DNA of 64,000 bases from Megaustenia siamemsis (GCA_032433765.1 JAVIAB010000059.1:57274603-57338602); one strand, 5' to 3'. Positions 42,640-54,195 are shown, counted from the first letter of the stretch. Notes: a model not told the origin generated them from the letters alone. A program made the numbers and translations.

Positions 42640-42995
42640 ATCATCAAGTACCATGCCTGCTGACTTAGGTGATCATGTCTCTCCACAACTTTCGATCTCG
42701 ACAGTTATTTATCATTTCTGTTGTTGACCTTCTGCCAAGCCATTCTCTTAAGCTGTATGGTATCATTTTTTCTTCGCTTCCCTCTGTCTCTTCGTCCCTC
42801 AATTTTCCCAGTTGTTACAATATATTCCAGCTGTTCTCTTCTTATTACGTGGTCAACAAATGATGATTGTTTCTTCCTAATATTGAAAATTAGCTCTCTT
42901 TTTGTTTTGGTCTCTTTCAGAACGTTTTCATTACTCTTCTTAGCTGTCCATGATATTCTCAACATTTTTCTGTAAAACCGCATTTCTACAGACAT
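42640..42995 (-). mobile_element. LINE family A1 3' fragment
   Basis: From 42995 downwards the frame reads SVEMRFYRKMLRISWTAKKS, NENVLKETKTKRELI, RREQLEYIVTTGKIEGRRD and WQKVNNRNDK. The tail is complementary to CATCATCAAGTACC at the left edge. Confidence 0.9.
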
Positions 42996-43249
42996 ATAGG
43001 ACTGGAAAATAAAGACCTCGCTTGACTAGTGACCAGGTGTTTGGGTTTAAGTTTTATTTCACTCCCCCCCCCCGCCCCCTCCACCCCCTCAATAGAAAAT
43101 ACTTTTGCCCCTACCGAGATTCGAACTCGCGTTCTCTTGGTTTGACGCCCGAGGAGTTTCAGATTCAGTCAAGGTTTAATAAAGCAAGAAAATTCCTATT
43201 TTGTGTGTGCGGTTGTCACAGATTTCAACTAACACAATGAAATTTTATC

Positions 43250-44471
43250 AGCGAAATGTAATAGAATTGATGAGCAACAATTTTGATTCAGGAAAAACAG
43301 TGGGACAGAAGAAGCCATATTTAGCATGAGAACATTGATTGAAAAGTCCACAAAAGTAAACAAACCAATATATGCCTGCTTTACAGACTACACCAAAGCT
43401 TTCGATAGAATACACCATAACCAACTTATAGACTGCCTAAAGGATATAAATCTAGACGACACAGATTTACGACTAATATGTAATTTGTACTGGGAGCAAA
43501 CAGCAATAATAAAATATAACAAGGAGAACTCTACACCCAAGGACATAAAAAGAGGAGTAAGTCAAGGATGCATCCTATCACCAAGCTTTTTCAATCTATA
43601 CACTGAACAAATCTTTAAAAACATCACTGAGATGCCAGGCCTAAACATTAATGGGAAGATAATCAATAAACTAAGATATGCTGATGATACTGTTCTACTA
43701 GCAGAAAATCCTAAAAACCTACAACAATTGCTTAATGTGATAAACGTAACAAGCAAAAAATATGGACTAGAAATGAATATCAAAAAGACTAAAACTATGA
43801 TCATAAACAAAGAAAATTCTCAAGACCTACAATTAAATATCACAGTTGAGGGAATACATCTAGAGACAGTACAGAGCTACAACTACCTGGGACATACTAT
43901 AACCAATGATGGAAAATGTAAAATTGAAATAAACAAAAGAATAGGTATGGCAAAAAGTAATTTTAATGCCATGAAAAATATACTAACAACAAAACAAATA
44001 TCAACAGGGCTGAAACTAAGAATAACAAAATGTTACATCTTCTCAATATTCCTGTATGGTGCAGAAACATGGACATTAGACAAGAAAACAAAACAGAAAA
44101 TTTAAGCCTTTGAAATGTGGATTTATAGAAGAATATGTAGAATTGGATGGAAAGAAAAGATAACAAACGATGAAGTTTTTAAACAACTGAAAATAAAAAG
44201 AGAACTACTAAATACAATTAAGACAAGACAAATGAAATTTTTGAGGCATGTTAAAAAAACACAACAGCCTAATAAAAGTAATATTGGAAGGGAAAATACA
44301 AGGTAAAAGAGGCAGAGGCAGACCAAGACTACCATGGACGAGTAACATCAAAAGATGGACAAGTCAATCTATGACAGCCTACACCATCAAAGCAAGAAAC
44401 AGAGTAGAATACCGATCCATGGTAGCCAACCTTCGTTGCGGAGAAGGCACTCGATGATGATGATGATGAAA
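43250..44471 (+). mobile_element. LINE family C, RT core to 3' end
   Basis: The frame 43326-44105 is open for 259 codons, preceded by QF*FRKNSGTEEAIF with one stop. Motifs: YACFTDYTKAFDRIHH, KRGVSQGCILSPSFFNLY, and the active site LRYADDTVLLAENP near 43675. After a stop at 44103-44105 the same frame goes on with AFEMWIYRRICRIGWKEK; a frameshift follows before KIQGKRGRGRPRLPWTSNIK and VANLRCGEGTR. It ends in (GAT)n at 44456-44468. The copy is 5'-truncated within the polymerase. Confidence 0.93.
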
Positions 44472-45184
44472 TGTAGTAGGCGTGTTCACCAGTAAAAGCT
44501 CCACAATTTCTCAGTTGATCAATAAATAAATTTCACTTCGAGATTAAAACACGTAACAGCCCTGGCAACACGTTACCCTGTACATACAACAACAACAAAA
44601 AAAGAAAGTAATAAATACGTTTCACGTGGCTATGTCGATGTAAGCATGTCTATATTCAGTGGCGGAACATGAATTGAGGCCTAAGGGGCTGTTGCTGTGG
44701 ACGCAAAATTCTTAGAGGTGCAAAAATTATTATTAAAAGAGACCTAAAAAATAGTAAATAATAAATGTAACAAGTGCCAGTTAAGGGGCGTAATACTTTC
44801 TTGACCGAGATACTGCCGGAACATATACTTATCTTATCCTGGGACCAATGGTGCGCTACTTCATATATTTTGTACAACACATGCACATAGTCCGTGCATT
44901 TCTTCTTTTTTGTTAACTTATTAGTAAATTCAAATGCACTGTGTTTTACACCTTGCGGTCAATATACCCATCTTCAGCACGATTTCGTTCGAGACTACTT
45001 CCATAAAGGAAGAGAAAGAGATGGGAAGATACAATCAAAGAATGGACAAGTCTAGACGATGGAGACAACTAATAATAAATGAATATTATTATAGAGGGAA
45101 ACTTCCGAGGCGATAATCAGCGAATCAATTCAGAGGAAGAGGTATGTTTACAGCACTCAGAAAAAATGACAAATAATCAACAAC
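44472..45184. other. Spacer, possible LINE scraps
   Basis: No gene is recognised. 45005-45070 (GGGAAGATACAATCAAAGAA, TGGACAAGTCTAGACGATGG) may be a small non-LTR C-terminal scrap. Confidence 0.35.
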
Positions 45185-45290
45185 AGGAAAAAAAACAAAG
45201 AACGATATATGGACCAAAGCAGGATCGAACCCGTGCTCAGTGGCGCAGCGCCTTGCCACAAAAAGACAAACACTAAGAAACACTGCCACT
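45185..45290 (-). mobile_element. tRNA-like SINE, family 2 fragment
   Basis: Minus strand: GTGGCAAGGCGCTGCGCCAC, box-B-like GGGTTCGATCCTGC and GGTCCATATATCG, similar to 2898-2980. Confidence 0.55.
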
Positions 45291-45435
45291 CAGATAACTA
45301 AAGCTGTGAGAAAGATGGAGAGAAATGAAGATGGAGAGAAATGAAGGTTGGCGAAGTTTTCCAGTGGTTCCCCAGCGACCCCAAGGTGTTATGGGAATAA
45401 GAAGTTTTCATTTTAAAAAAAGTAATGTTCTATAA

Positions 45436-46156
45436 TTAACCTCAGACGGAAGATGTACAGCAGATGGGAGATGGTAGATGTACAACAGAGGTGAGATGGT
45501 AGGTGTACAACAGAAGTGAGATGGTAGATGTACAACAGGGGTGAGATAGTAGATGTGCAACAAAGGTGAGATAGAAGATGTACAACAGAGGTGAGATGGT
45601 AGATGTATAACAGAGTTGAGATGCAGAAATGGTCATCCAAAATCAGCTTTCTAAAAAAAAAAATTAGGAAGATACTGTGCAATCCATTTTTGACAATAGA
45701 AACAAGAAAAAAAGTTCTTAAACGTTATGTAGAGCCAGTCTTAACATATGGATGTGAAGCATGGACAATAGCACAACAGACAAGAAAATCACCGGAGTCT
45801 GTAGAAATGTGGTTTTACAAAAGAATGTTGAGAATATCATGGACAGCTAAGAAGAATAATGAAAACGTTGAAAGAGGTCAAAGCAAAAAGAGAGCTGATT
45901 TCCAATATTAGGACAAAACAATCATCATTTTTGGCCATGTAATGAGAAGAGAATAAGTGGAATATATTGTAACAACTGGGAAAATTGAGGGACAAAAAGA
46001 TAGAGGGAAGCAAAGAGAAAAAATACCAGACAGCTTTAGAGAATGGCTTGGCAGTAGGTCAACAACAGAAATGATAAATAACTGTCGAGATCGAAAGTTG
46101 TGGAGAGACATGATCACCTACACCAGCAGACCCGGTACTTGATGATCATGATGATG
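45436..46156 (+). mobile_element. LINE family A1 3' fragment with internal 25-bp expansion
   Basis: 12-bp duplication AATGTTCTATAA at 45424-45435 and 46157-46168. The insertion starts at the codons for LTSDGRC, expands that spot into an array, then continues as IRKILCNPFLTIETRKKVLK, RYVEPVLTYGCEAWTIAQQT and the A1 C-terminus, ending in (GAT)n. Confidence 0.92.
45445..45622. repeat. 25-bp array inside LINE A1, about 7 copies
   Basis: Unit GATGGTAGATGTACAACAGA plus GGTGA. In other A1 copies this string occurs once (for example 1443-1467). Confidence 0.93.
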
Positions 46157-46168
46157 AATGTTCTATAA

Positions 46169-46724
46169 CATACATCATACCGTATGGGGGTGAATATAAA
46201 GTCACAACATTTGAAGATGAGGTGGCCAGGTCTTTTCCTAACTGTTATTACCTTTACCCCAACTTAGTAAGTCAGGTACACATTTCCCTTTTCACCTGGA
46301 TCGAATGGAGAACTGCAGGCTGATGTTTCAACATCATCAATTCTCGCCGTAACACTACACTACTGACGTTCTCTCTGCTTTCAAATCATCTGATTTTCTA
46401 CACCTTCATACAAGGCAGCAGTTGTCTGTAGTAAGAGTCGACAATTCTAGAAACGCACTGTTACCAGACAGCAGGACTGGATCTAGCCTCTGTGAGGCCT
46501 TAAGTTCAACGAAACGTTGAGACCTCCACTCCCCCAACACTCCAACCACATAATCCGTTTAAAAAAAAAAAATTACACCAGAAAATATCAGCTGAAAAAA
46601 AGAGTGTAGCCCCAAAAAGAAATTCTGAAATTGCGAGGCCCCTCGGATTGTGTCGCCCTAAATTGAAGCTTAGTTAGATTACGTCTACATCCGGCCCTGC
46701 TAACAAGCCTTCCCTCATAATCAC
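46169..46724. other. Spacer, nothing recognised
   Basis: No coding or repeat feature that I can support; there is an A-run at 46561-46571. Confidence 0.4.
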
Positions 46725-47215
46725 CGTGTGTCGTATCCGCAACGAAGGTTGGCCACAATGGAGCACCATTTAACTCTGTCTCTTGCTTTGATGGGGTACG
46801 CTGTCATCGGTTTTCCGGTCCATCCCTTGATGATGTACGCTGTCATAGGTTCTCTTGTCCATCCCTTGATGATGTACGCTGTCATAGGTTTTCCTGTCCA
46901 TCCCTTGATGGGGTACGCTGTCATAGGTTCTCTTGTCCATCCCTTGATGATGTGCGCTGTCATAGGTTCTCTTGTCCATCCCTTGATGATGTGCGCTGTC
47001 ATAGGTTCTCCTGTCCATCCCTTGATAGGGTATGCTGTCATAGGTTCTCCTATCCATCCCTTGATGGGGTACACTGTCATAGGTTCTCCTGTCCATCCCT
47101 TGATGGGGTACGCTGTCATAAGTTTTCCCGTCCATCACCTGCTGGTGTACGCTGTCATAGGTTTTCCTGTCCATCACTTGCTGGTGTGCGCTGTCATAGG
47201 TTCTCCTGTTCATCT
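46725..47215 (-). mobile_element. LINE family C 3' end with in-frame 39-bp expansion
   Basis: The left edge, on the minus strand, reads ARDRVKWCSIVANLRCGYDT, the family C terminus. Upstream of it the normal TSNIKRWTxQPMTAYTIK segment is repeated about 11 times as a 39-bp unit (13 codons, GWTREPMTAYIIK-like), open for 132 codons without a shift. Confidence 0.9.
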
Positions 47216-47860
47216 CTTCTTCTTCTTTCCTTCCTGATTTGCCTTTTAGCGTCGAGGGGAGATATAATTTACGGTTTTTTGCTCTTCTGTTCGCCTTTGC
47301 TGTTATATTTCCTAGTGTTTCTAATACTCCATCAATCCATCTTTTGCTCTTCTGTTCGCCTCTGGTACTGTTATGTTTCCTAGTGTTTCTAATATTCCAT
47401 CAATCCATCTTTTGCTCTTCTGTTTGCCTCTACTGCTGTTATATTTCCTAGTGTTTCTAATACTCCATCAATCCATCTTTTTCGTGGCCCGCCCTTGGGC
47501 CTGGTGTTCTCGCAACGTTTGCTGAAGGCTCGTTTTTTTGTGTTTTAATCTTTCTGCCTCATCACGTGGCCAAACCATTTTATCTGTTGTTTCTTTATAT
47601 ATTCTATGGCAGGATTATTTTTTAGTTTTTTCCCCTCTAGTTCTTCATTTCTGATCTTATCTCTCATTCTGTTTGCTGTCATTCGTCTGACACATTTTAT
47701 TTTTCTTATTGTTCTTATAGGATCCATGACTGTCATTGGTAGCACACCATTGGGATGAAGATTGCATTGTAGCGAGCCTGTTTTGCCTCTTATTTTCCCA
47801 AATGTCACAATATATTCCGGCTGTTCCCTTCTCATTACATGGTTTTAAAAAAATGACGAT
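47216..47860 (-). mobile_element. LINE family E fragment with 65-bp triplication, joined to A1-like end
   Basis: 47216-47530 corresponds to family E (compare 28037-28250), but CTCTTCTGTTxGCCTCT through AATACTCCATCAATCCATCT is present three times, at about 47280, 47345 and 47411. 47560-47770 continues with NPAIEYIKKQQIKWFGHVMR on the minus strand. 47780-47845 switches to an A1-like RREQPEYIVTFGKIRG. The copy is mosaic and decayed. Confidence 0.75.
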
Positions 47861-48253
47861 TACTAATACTAAATAGATATATAATAAACCACGTAGCATA
47901 TGATGGAACTTTTACTAACTTTTTAGGTTATTTGATCTCTCGAAGCTGAATGATAAACGAAGAAAGGAGAAATAAGAAGAATTGGGTCTTTGGAAGGCAC
48001 TACGATTTACATTTTTAAAAAAATATATGTTGGTTGTAAGCAGCAGAAAAAACTTTCCAGTATAGAAGCATTTTCTTTTCTTTCTCCTTCTATGACTTCA
48101 AAAAGGTCCCATAAAGTAGTTAAGTTTCTAGACAAACTTTGAGACGTCTTGCAAGGCAGCTGCTAAAGCTCTCTATTTTCTTTGGTCCGTGGCCATCCAT
48201 TATCGATACTGCTTGGTGATCTCACAACATCGGCAAGACAGACAGAGAGAGAA

Positions 48254-48305
<52 letters not shown>

Positions 48306-48399
48306 AGAAGGGAGAGAGTTGCGAGAAACAATGTGACTTTAGTCACATCAAAATAAAGTCAAGAGAACACGACACGCTCTCTGGCATCACTGTGAAATA
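47861..48399. other. Spacer with GATA/GA microsatellite
   Basis: No gene seen. 48255-48302 holds a short (GATA)n followed by (GA)n. Confidence 0.5.
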
Positions 48400-48670
48400 T
48401 GGAGCCTGCTCATGATGGATTTTTCGCTTGATGGAAAGAAACTGATGTCGTCTGCAGAGGCAGCAGCTTGTCTTTGTCTGGTATTACCGTGCTTCTTACG
48501 GTTGAGCCTTGTCTGATTTTTTTGTCTAGGAGTGGTTCTATGGCGAGTATGTAGACTAGAGAGGAGAGTGGACATCCTTGTCTCACTGATCTACTTTGTC
48601 TAAAGGTACTGGTGAGAGAGTTATGATTAGTCGAAGGCCCCGGTATCCCTGAAAACGAATTAAAATCCAT
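48400..48670 (-). mobile_element. Reverse transcriptase fragment of a separate LINE type
   Basis: Minus strand: SRSVRQGCPLSSLVYILAIE followed by PLLDKKIRQGS in one frame; after a frameshift AASADDISFF, the equivalent of the YADD/FADD box. The string VRQGCPLS-L-LAIEPL is closer to L1/CR1-type polymerases than to families A-G here. Confidence 0.65.
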
Positions 48671-48777
48671 AATTGCTCAACCGCCCGTGCCATTGGAATC
48701 ATCTGAATTAAAACTAATCTAATTGAAGGATCCAAACAAAGAAAAGCAGCTGCAGACCCCATCATAGGAGTAACAGT

Positions 48778-48962
48778 AGACACCAAAGGACATAAGGCCA
48801 AGCGGCACCGAAAGTGAACGCAGTTGAACTGTACTTCGTCATACGATATTATCATTCACCGTAAATAATCGAAATATCGAAACACGATCCGGATGAAAAA
48901 CACAGCTCACGTTGTGCACAAAGCACTAAAAACTCAGTAGCTCCAGCAGCAAGCCGGACTTA
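48778..48962 (+). repeat. Dispersed repeat DR2
   Basis: Second copy of the 185-bp element at 37706-37892 (ATATCGAAACACGATC, ACAGCTCAC, GCAAGCCGG). No coding potential or tRNA-like head is seen. Confidence 0.72.
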
Positions 48963-49518
48963 GAATATAAGGAAACTGCAACAAGGAACACTTTTCAGAC
49001 TGAGCATCAATGGTTCCTGCTGCCTATCCGCGATATTGACCGGAAATCCCCGTGAGAGAGTGATTAAAACCAATGTCTTACTTTCCTGTTTTGTATACAG
49101 GATTGTGATCCGCTCTCGGAAATCGTCTCAGATTGTTGGTCATCTTCAGTTATTTTGTGCGCAGATATCATAAAATGAATGTGATGTTTTGTTGAAGACC
49201 TTCTTCTAGTCCAGGAATATTATGGCAGCCCTTCTGATGTGTGTAGCTTACAATGTGAGGTGCGCGTGTTGGTGTGCGCTCCTGTACTGAAATGCAGCAT
49301 TACTGCTCTTCATGTACCAGCTATCGAACATCTATTGTTTCCGTTTCTGATGGCTTTTTTTAAAAATAAAATTGTAGTCTACGTTGATAAGTACAAAGGT
49401 CTGTAGTAGTTCCAAAATTGAAGAGGTCAAGACAAAGAAATGCATATTAATGCTTTAAAATGCAAAGCTGTAGTAAAACAGATTGTAAAGGAAAAATTAA
49501 AAAAAATATAATAAAATT
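48963..49518. other. Spacer, nothing recognised
   Basis: No gene or repeat recognised. Confidence 0.4.
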
Positions 49519-49676
49519 GCATGGTTAAAGACTTATTAATTAATGGACGTAGGGCTAATATTATTTACTTACCTATCTGTGCGTGTGTTCTTTATTGTCC
49601 CTGCTGAGGGTCTATTGAGCCGAAACGTCGTTAAAACTTTTTGTCGTCCATTAATTACCTAAAGTTTTAACCATGC
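49519..49676. repeat. Imperfect inverted repeat around GCCGAAACGTCG
   Basis: The left arm 49519-49548 starts GCATGGTTAAAG and ends AATTAATGGAC. The right arm 49646-49676 is its approximate reverse complement, agreeing at about 24 of 31 positions. Between them lies CTGAGGGTCTATTGAGCCGA followed by AACGTCG. Confidence 0.7.
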
Positions 49677-49746
49677 CATTTTTTTTCTATTCTTTTTTTC
49701 TCCTTCTAAAATTGAATGTTGTCCGTTTTATCTTTGGTTATCAGTA

Positions 49747-51605
49747 TATGTCAGTCGGAAATAGGTTTGTACTGGTAGAGTTCTGCAGAACGCCAGTCGG
49801 AAATAGGTTTGTACTGGTAGGGTTCTGCAGTACGTCAGTCGGAAATAGGTTTGTACTGGTAGAGTTCTGCAGAACGCCAGTCGGAAATAGGTTTGTACTG
49901 GTAGAGTTCTGCAGTACGTCAGTCGGAAATAGGTTTGTACTGGTAGAGTTCTGCAGTACGTCAGTCGGAAATAGGTTTGTACTGGTAGAGTTCTGCAGTA
50001 CGTCAGTCGGAAATAGGTTTGTACTGGTAGAGTTCTGCAGTAAGTCAGTCGGAAATAGGTTTGTACTGGTAGAGTTCTGCAGTACGTCAGTCGGAAATAG
50101 GTTTGTACTGGTAGAGTTCTGCAGCAAGTCAGTCGGAAATAGGTTTGTACTGGTAGAGTTCTGCAGTAAGTCAGTCGGAAATAGGTTTGTACTGGTAGAG
50201 TTCTGTAGTATGTCAGTCGGAAATAGGTTTGTACTGGTAGAGTTCTGCAGTAAGTCAGTCGGAAATAGGTTTGTACTGGTAGAGTTCTGCAGTAAGTCAG
50301 TCGGAAATAGGTTTGTACTGGTAGAGTTCTGTAGTATGTCAGTCGGAAATAGGTTTGTACTGGTAGAGTTCTGCAGTACGTCAGTCGGAAATAGGTTTGT
50401 ACTGGTAGAGTTCTGCAGTAAGTCAGTCGGAAATAGGTTTGTACTGGTAGAGTTCTGCAGTAAGTCAGTCGGAAATAGGTTTGTACTGGTAGAGTTCTGC
50501 AGAACGCCAGTCGGAAATAGGTTTGTACTGGTAGAGTTCTGCAGTACGTCAGTCGGAAATAGGTTTGTACTGGTAGAGTTCTGCAGAACGCCAGCCGGAA
50601 ATAGGTTTGTACTGGTAGAGTTCTGCAGTACGTCAGTCGGAAATAGGTTTGTACTGGTAGAGTTCTGCAGTAAGTCAGTCGGAAATAGGTTTGTACTGGT
50701 AGAGTTCTGCAGTACGTCAGTCGGAAATAGGTTTGTACTGGTAGAGTTCTGCAGTAAGTCAGTCGGAAATAGGTTTGTACTGGTAGAGTTCTGCAGTAAG
50801 TCAGTCGGAAATAGGTTTGTACTGGTAGAGTTCTGTAGTATGTCAGTCGGAAATAGGTTTGTACTGGTAGAGTTCTGCAGTAAGTCAGTCGGAAATAGGT
50901 TTGTACTGGTAGAGTTCTGCAGTACGTCAGTCGGAAATAGGTTTGTACTGGTAGAGTTCTGCAGTAAGTCAGTCGGAAATAGGTTTGTACTGGTAGAGTT
51001 CTGCAGTAAGTCAGTCGGAAATAGGTTTGTACTGGTAGAGTTCTGCAGTAAGTCAGTCGGAAATAGGTTTGTACTGGTAGAGTTCTGCAGTAAGTCAGTC
51101 GGAAATAGGTTTGTACTGGTAGAGTTCTGCAGTAAGTCAGTCGGAAATAGGTTTGTACTGGTAGAGTTCTACAGTAAGTCAGTCGGAAATAGGTTTGTAC
51201 TGGTAGAGTTCTGCAGTAAGTCAGTCGGAAATAGGTTTGTACTGGTAGAGTTCTGTAGTACGTCAGTCGGAAATAGGTTTGTACTGGTAGAGTTCTGCAG
51301 TAAGTCAGTCGGAAATAGGTTTGTACTGGTAGAGTTCTACAGTAAGTCAGTCGGAAATAGGTTTGTACTGGTAGAGTTCTGCAGTAAGTCAGTCGGAAAT
51401 AGGTTTGTACTGGTAGAGTTCTGTAGTACGTCAGTCGGAAATAGGTTTGTACTGGTAGAGTTCTGTAGTACGTCAGTCGGAAATAGGTTTGTACTGGTAG
51501 AGTTCTGTAGTACGTCAGTCGGAAATAGGTTTGTACTGGTAGAGTTCTGTAGTACGTCAGTCGGAAATAGGTTTGTACTGGTAGAGTTCTGTAGTACGTC
51601 AGTCG
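49747..51605. repeat. 42-bp minisatellite, about 44 copies
   Basis: The unit is GTCAGTCGGAAATAGGTTTG plus TACTGGTAGAGTTCTGCAGTAC, with variation mainly in the last five bases (GTACG, GTAAG, GAACG, GTATG). One strand reads SVGNRFVLVEFCST for 683 codons and the other is also open (659 codons). No sequence relation to the 42-bp array at 10-13 kb is evident. Confidence 0.97.
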
Positions 51606-51744
51606 GGCGGCAGCTTCCTTTACCAGAAGGCAGGAGAGTAAACAAAAGGGAAGATATGCTGCATGGTTTGACGGCATGTGAAAAAATAGACGGTGAACAC
51701 ACGACACAAGATCGAAGGTTATAGAAGAATATCATATACGGGCG

Positions 51745-52005
51745 AATGTCTTGTATCCCTGCTTCCTTTTATCTCTTCTCCTCTCGATACTTCCAGTTAT
51801 CATAATATATTCCATCCGTTCATTTATTATGACATGGCCAAAAGTGATGATTGTTTTCTCCTGATGTTGACATTACATTTTAGTTTTGTTTTGACTCATT
51901 TAGAACGTCCTCATTACTCTTTATGTTTTTTGTTATCTGTCCTTGCATGGTATTCTTCTGTGAAGCCATGTTTCTATGGCCTCTAACGATTCTCTTGTCT
52001 TCTAC
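51745..52005 (-). mobile_element. LINE family A-like 3' fragment
   Basis: Plus strand CCAGTTATCATAATATATTC, CATGGCCAAAAGTGATGATT and AACGTCCTCATTACTC follow the A-family order. Strongly diverged. Confidence 0.65.
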
Positions 52006-52204
52006 CAACATCCCCTCCCCCCCTTTTCCCCTTACACACATTATTTTTGCTCCATAGAGCCATTACGCCAACACTAACAACAATAAACAATTAGCGAATA
52101 ACACTTTGTTGAAGTAAACCTACCATAGCTGACAAAGATAAGGTGCCTGCAAAATATTGACGTAGTAGTTCCGCAGAATTGTCCTGCAACGTGCTAGGTA
52201 GCAC

Positions 52205-52556
52205 GACAATCATGTCGATGCTCAGATTACGAAGACTAAGATAGCTAGGACACGTCCAGTGAATGGAAGAAAAACGCATCCCCAAGCAAATACTATATGG
52301 TGAACTAATACACGGAAAAAGACATATCGGCAGACCTAAACTACGATATAGAGATATCTGTAAATCATCTCTGAATGACTTCTCCATCTGTGAAAATGAC
52401 TGGGAACATCTGGCAAGGGATTGCACATCATGGAGAGCATGTATAAGGAACGGTATAACATCATTTGAGACTGTGTTGAGGCAAAACCTAGAAGAGAAAA
52501 GACGCATGAAAAAGGATGGAAAACCCTGTGGATCAGTGGGATCTGTGGATCCCTGA
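52205..52556 (+). mobile_element. LINE family F 3' fragment
   Basis: Around 52225-52556: LRRLR-type start, then EEKRIPKQILYGELIHGKRH, GRPKLRYRDICKSSLNDFSI and RDCTSWRACIRNGI. Similar to 38388-38731. Confidence 0.82.
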
Positions 52557-53423
52557 CTTGTTCATTCTGTGGCCATGTGTTTGTCAAACATTGGTACAAT
52601 TAGCCACGAGAGAAGCTGCTCGACAAAAACAAAACCTCAACAACAACAAAATACAATAGCCTCCACTAGACCGTCTGACAAGACGAAAAGGGCCATATAG
52701 ACACGCAGACTACTCGATTTCATCTAGAGAGCTAGAGGAAGACAACGTCCGTTCCAAAGGTTATAATTAAATCGGAAATGTCGGGAAGAAAGCAAAAATA
52801 TTGCTGCTACAATGAAAATGATCAATAATGTGAAATAAATTCAGTTGGAAGAAGTGGAAGAATAGATTCGTGTTGGAGCGATTTGTTGTTTTGTTTGGAC
52901 ACGTGACGTAGACTGACCATCGATGACGTGATTACCGGCTGCGACCTTGACAATTAATGGTGGCTCTCTTCTGCCAGAGATTTGGGCCTGATGACAACAA
53001 ACTACAAACTCTATCAGGCAGCTATCTTTCGGCGAAGAACACACTGCCCGCAAGAAACATTAACTTTTCAAGATTCATTTGTTTGTGGAATAAACTGTGA
53101 GTAATTTCTGGAACTAATCAACGAATATGCTTCATCGTGAACAAAAACTCTAAACTGGAAGTAGTGAAAGTGAAAGCTATCTCTTGACTGATCGAATCTT
53201 CAATGAACTCAATGTAGTAAGTAACCGCCCGCATGCGGGAGTAAAGATAAAGCTAACGCACAGTAATTGTAATAATTCGCGTTCATTAAAAAAATTTGGC
53301 CTCAATTTTATAGGATTTTAGCCGCAACGTTGACGCTGTGAACAAAACATAACAATTTGATAATTCAACATACAGTACAGAACGGAGAACGATCGATATC
53401 AAAAGTAGGCTTCAAATCTAAAA
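52557..53423. other. Spacer, nothing recognised
   Basis: About 870 bp without supported features. Confidence 0.4.
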
Positions 53424-53705
53424 ATGACAACCCCAGACTCAACCCCAGGCCCATGCGCCACCAACTCCCTCAAAGATAGTGTATGCAAAGTATGCAAGAA
53501 CGCACGCCCAGCTCCGGATCCAGTTGATCTTGAGGTCGAACAATACTCAAGACCTCCGTGTGTTTCCACCCTTCCTCCGTGCAATATAAAAGCTCGAAGT
53601 CCAGAGCCAGAACCACATATGAATTTTTGCCCATGTCCCGCTCCTTTGGTGCCACCTTGTAGATACAAGATGAAAGAAAAAGATAAATGCATTTTCGAAG
53701 GATAA
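53424..53705 (+). CDS. Small Pro/Cys-rich open frame, hypothetical
   Basis: 93 codons from an ATG in a good context (AAAAATGAC). The peptide is rich in proline and cysteine (CKVCKNARPAPDP, PPCVSTLPPCN, NFCPCPAPLVPPCR). The region is noticeably more GC-rich than its flanks, which is why I list it. A minus-strand frame of 139 codons overlaps it, so the sense strand is uncertain. No family recognised. Confidence 0.3.
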   Translation: MTTPDSTPGPCATNSLKDSVCKVCKNARPAPDPVDLEVEQYSRPPCVSTLPPCNIKARSPEPEPHMNFCPCPAPLVPPCRYKMKEKDKCIFEG

Positions 53706-54195
53706 GTTAAAAGCATGAGTTTGAAGTTTCTTACTGGCTGTTTCGTGTACTGTTTGCAATTGTATATTCTACAGCGAACAGGAAAAGCACAACTGAGACT
53801 ATGATAACAAGGATTCAAAGAGATTTAGGAGGTGAGGATATTGTCTTAACTTTTAAGGGTAACGACAGTAACGTCAACTGTCTTTACTCTTATCTATACA
53901 GCATTTGTATTACAAGACGATTTTTACGTTTTTAAATGGGAAGTCCTATTTCTTATTATTATAGACATAATACTTTAACTTTAAAACAAAATATTTTCAA
54001 TGTAATAATAGAATATTGCCGATATTCTATCACTTGATTTTGTAGTCATTGTGATGCCTGAGACTTTAATTATGATGTGGAAATCTTATTGGGCATACTA
54101 CCTTTATGTTATGGTGCCTATTGTAGACCTAGTGAGCCTCAAAGCTGTTAGTTGGAAAAAAAAAGATGTAAAAAAAATGGGAATTAAACAGGACC
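53706..54195. other. Spacer, nothing recognised
   Basis: AT-rich; no features seen. Confidence 0.4.

Noticed and set aside
43060..43170. Possible tRNA-like head (reverse TTCGAATCTCGG) near 43110
   Set aside because: Only a T-arm-like string is visible; no box A or acceptor partner and no second copy.
46728..47237. 169-codon plus-strand frame rich in VIGSPVHPL repeats
   Set aside because: Antisense of the 39-bp expansion in LINE C; the minus-strand frame is the one continuous with the LINE protein.
49673..51724. 683- and 659-codon frames on opposite strands
   Set aside because: Product of the 42-bp array. The hydrophobic leader before the array comes from a T-rich stretch and is not good evidence of a signal peptide.
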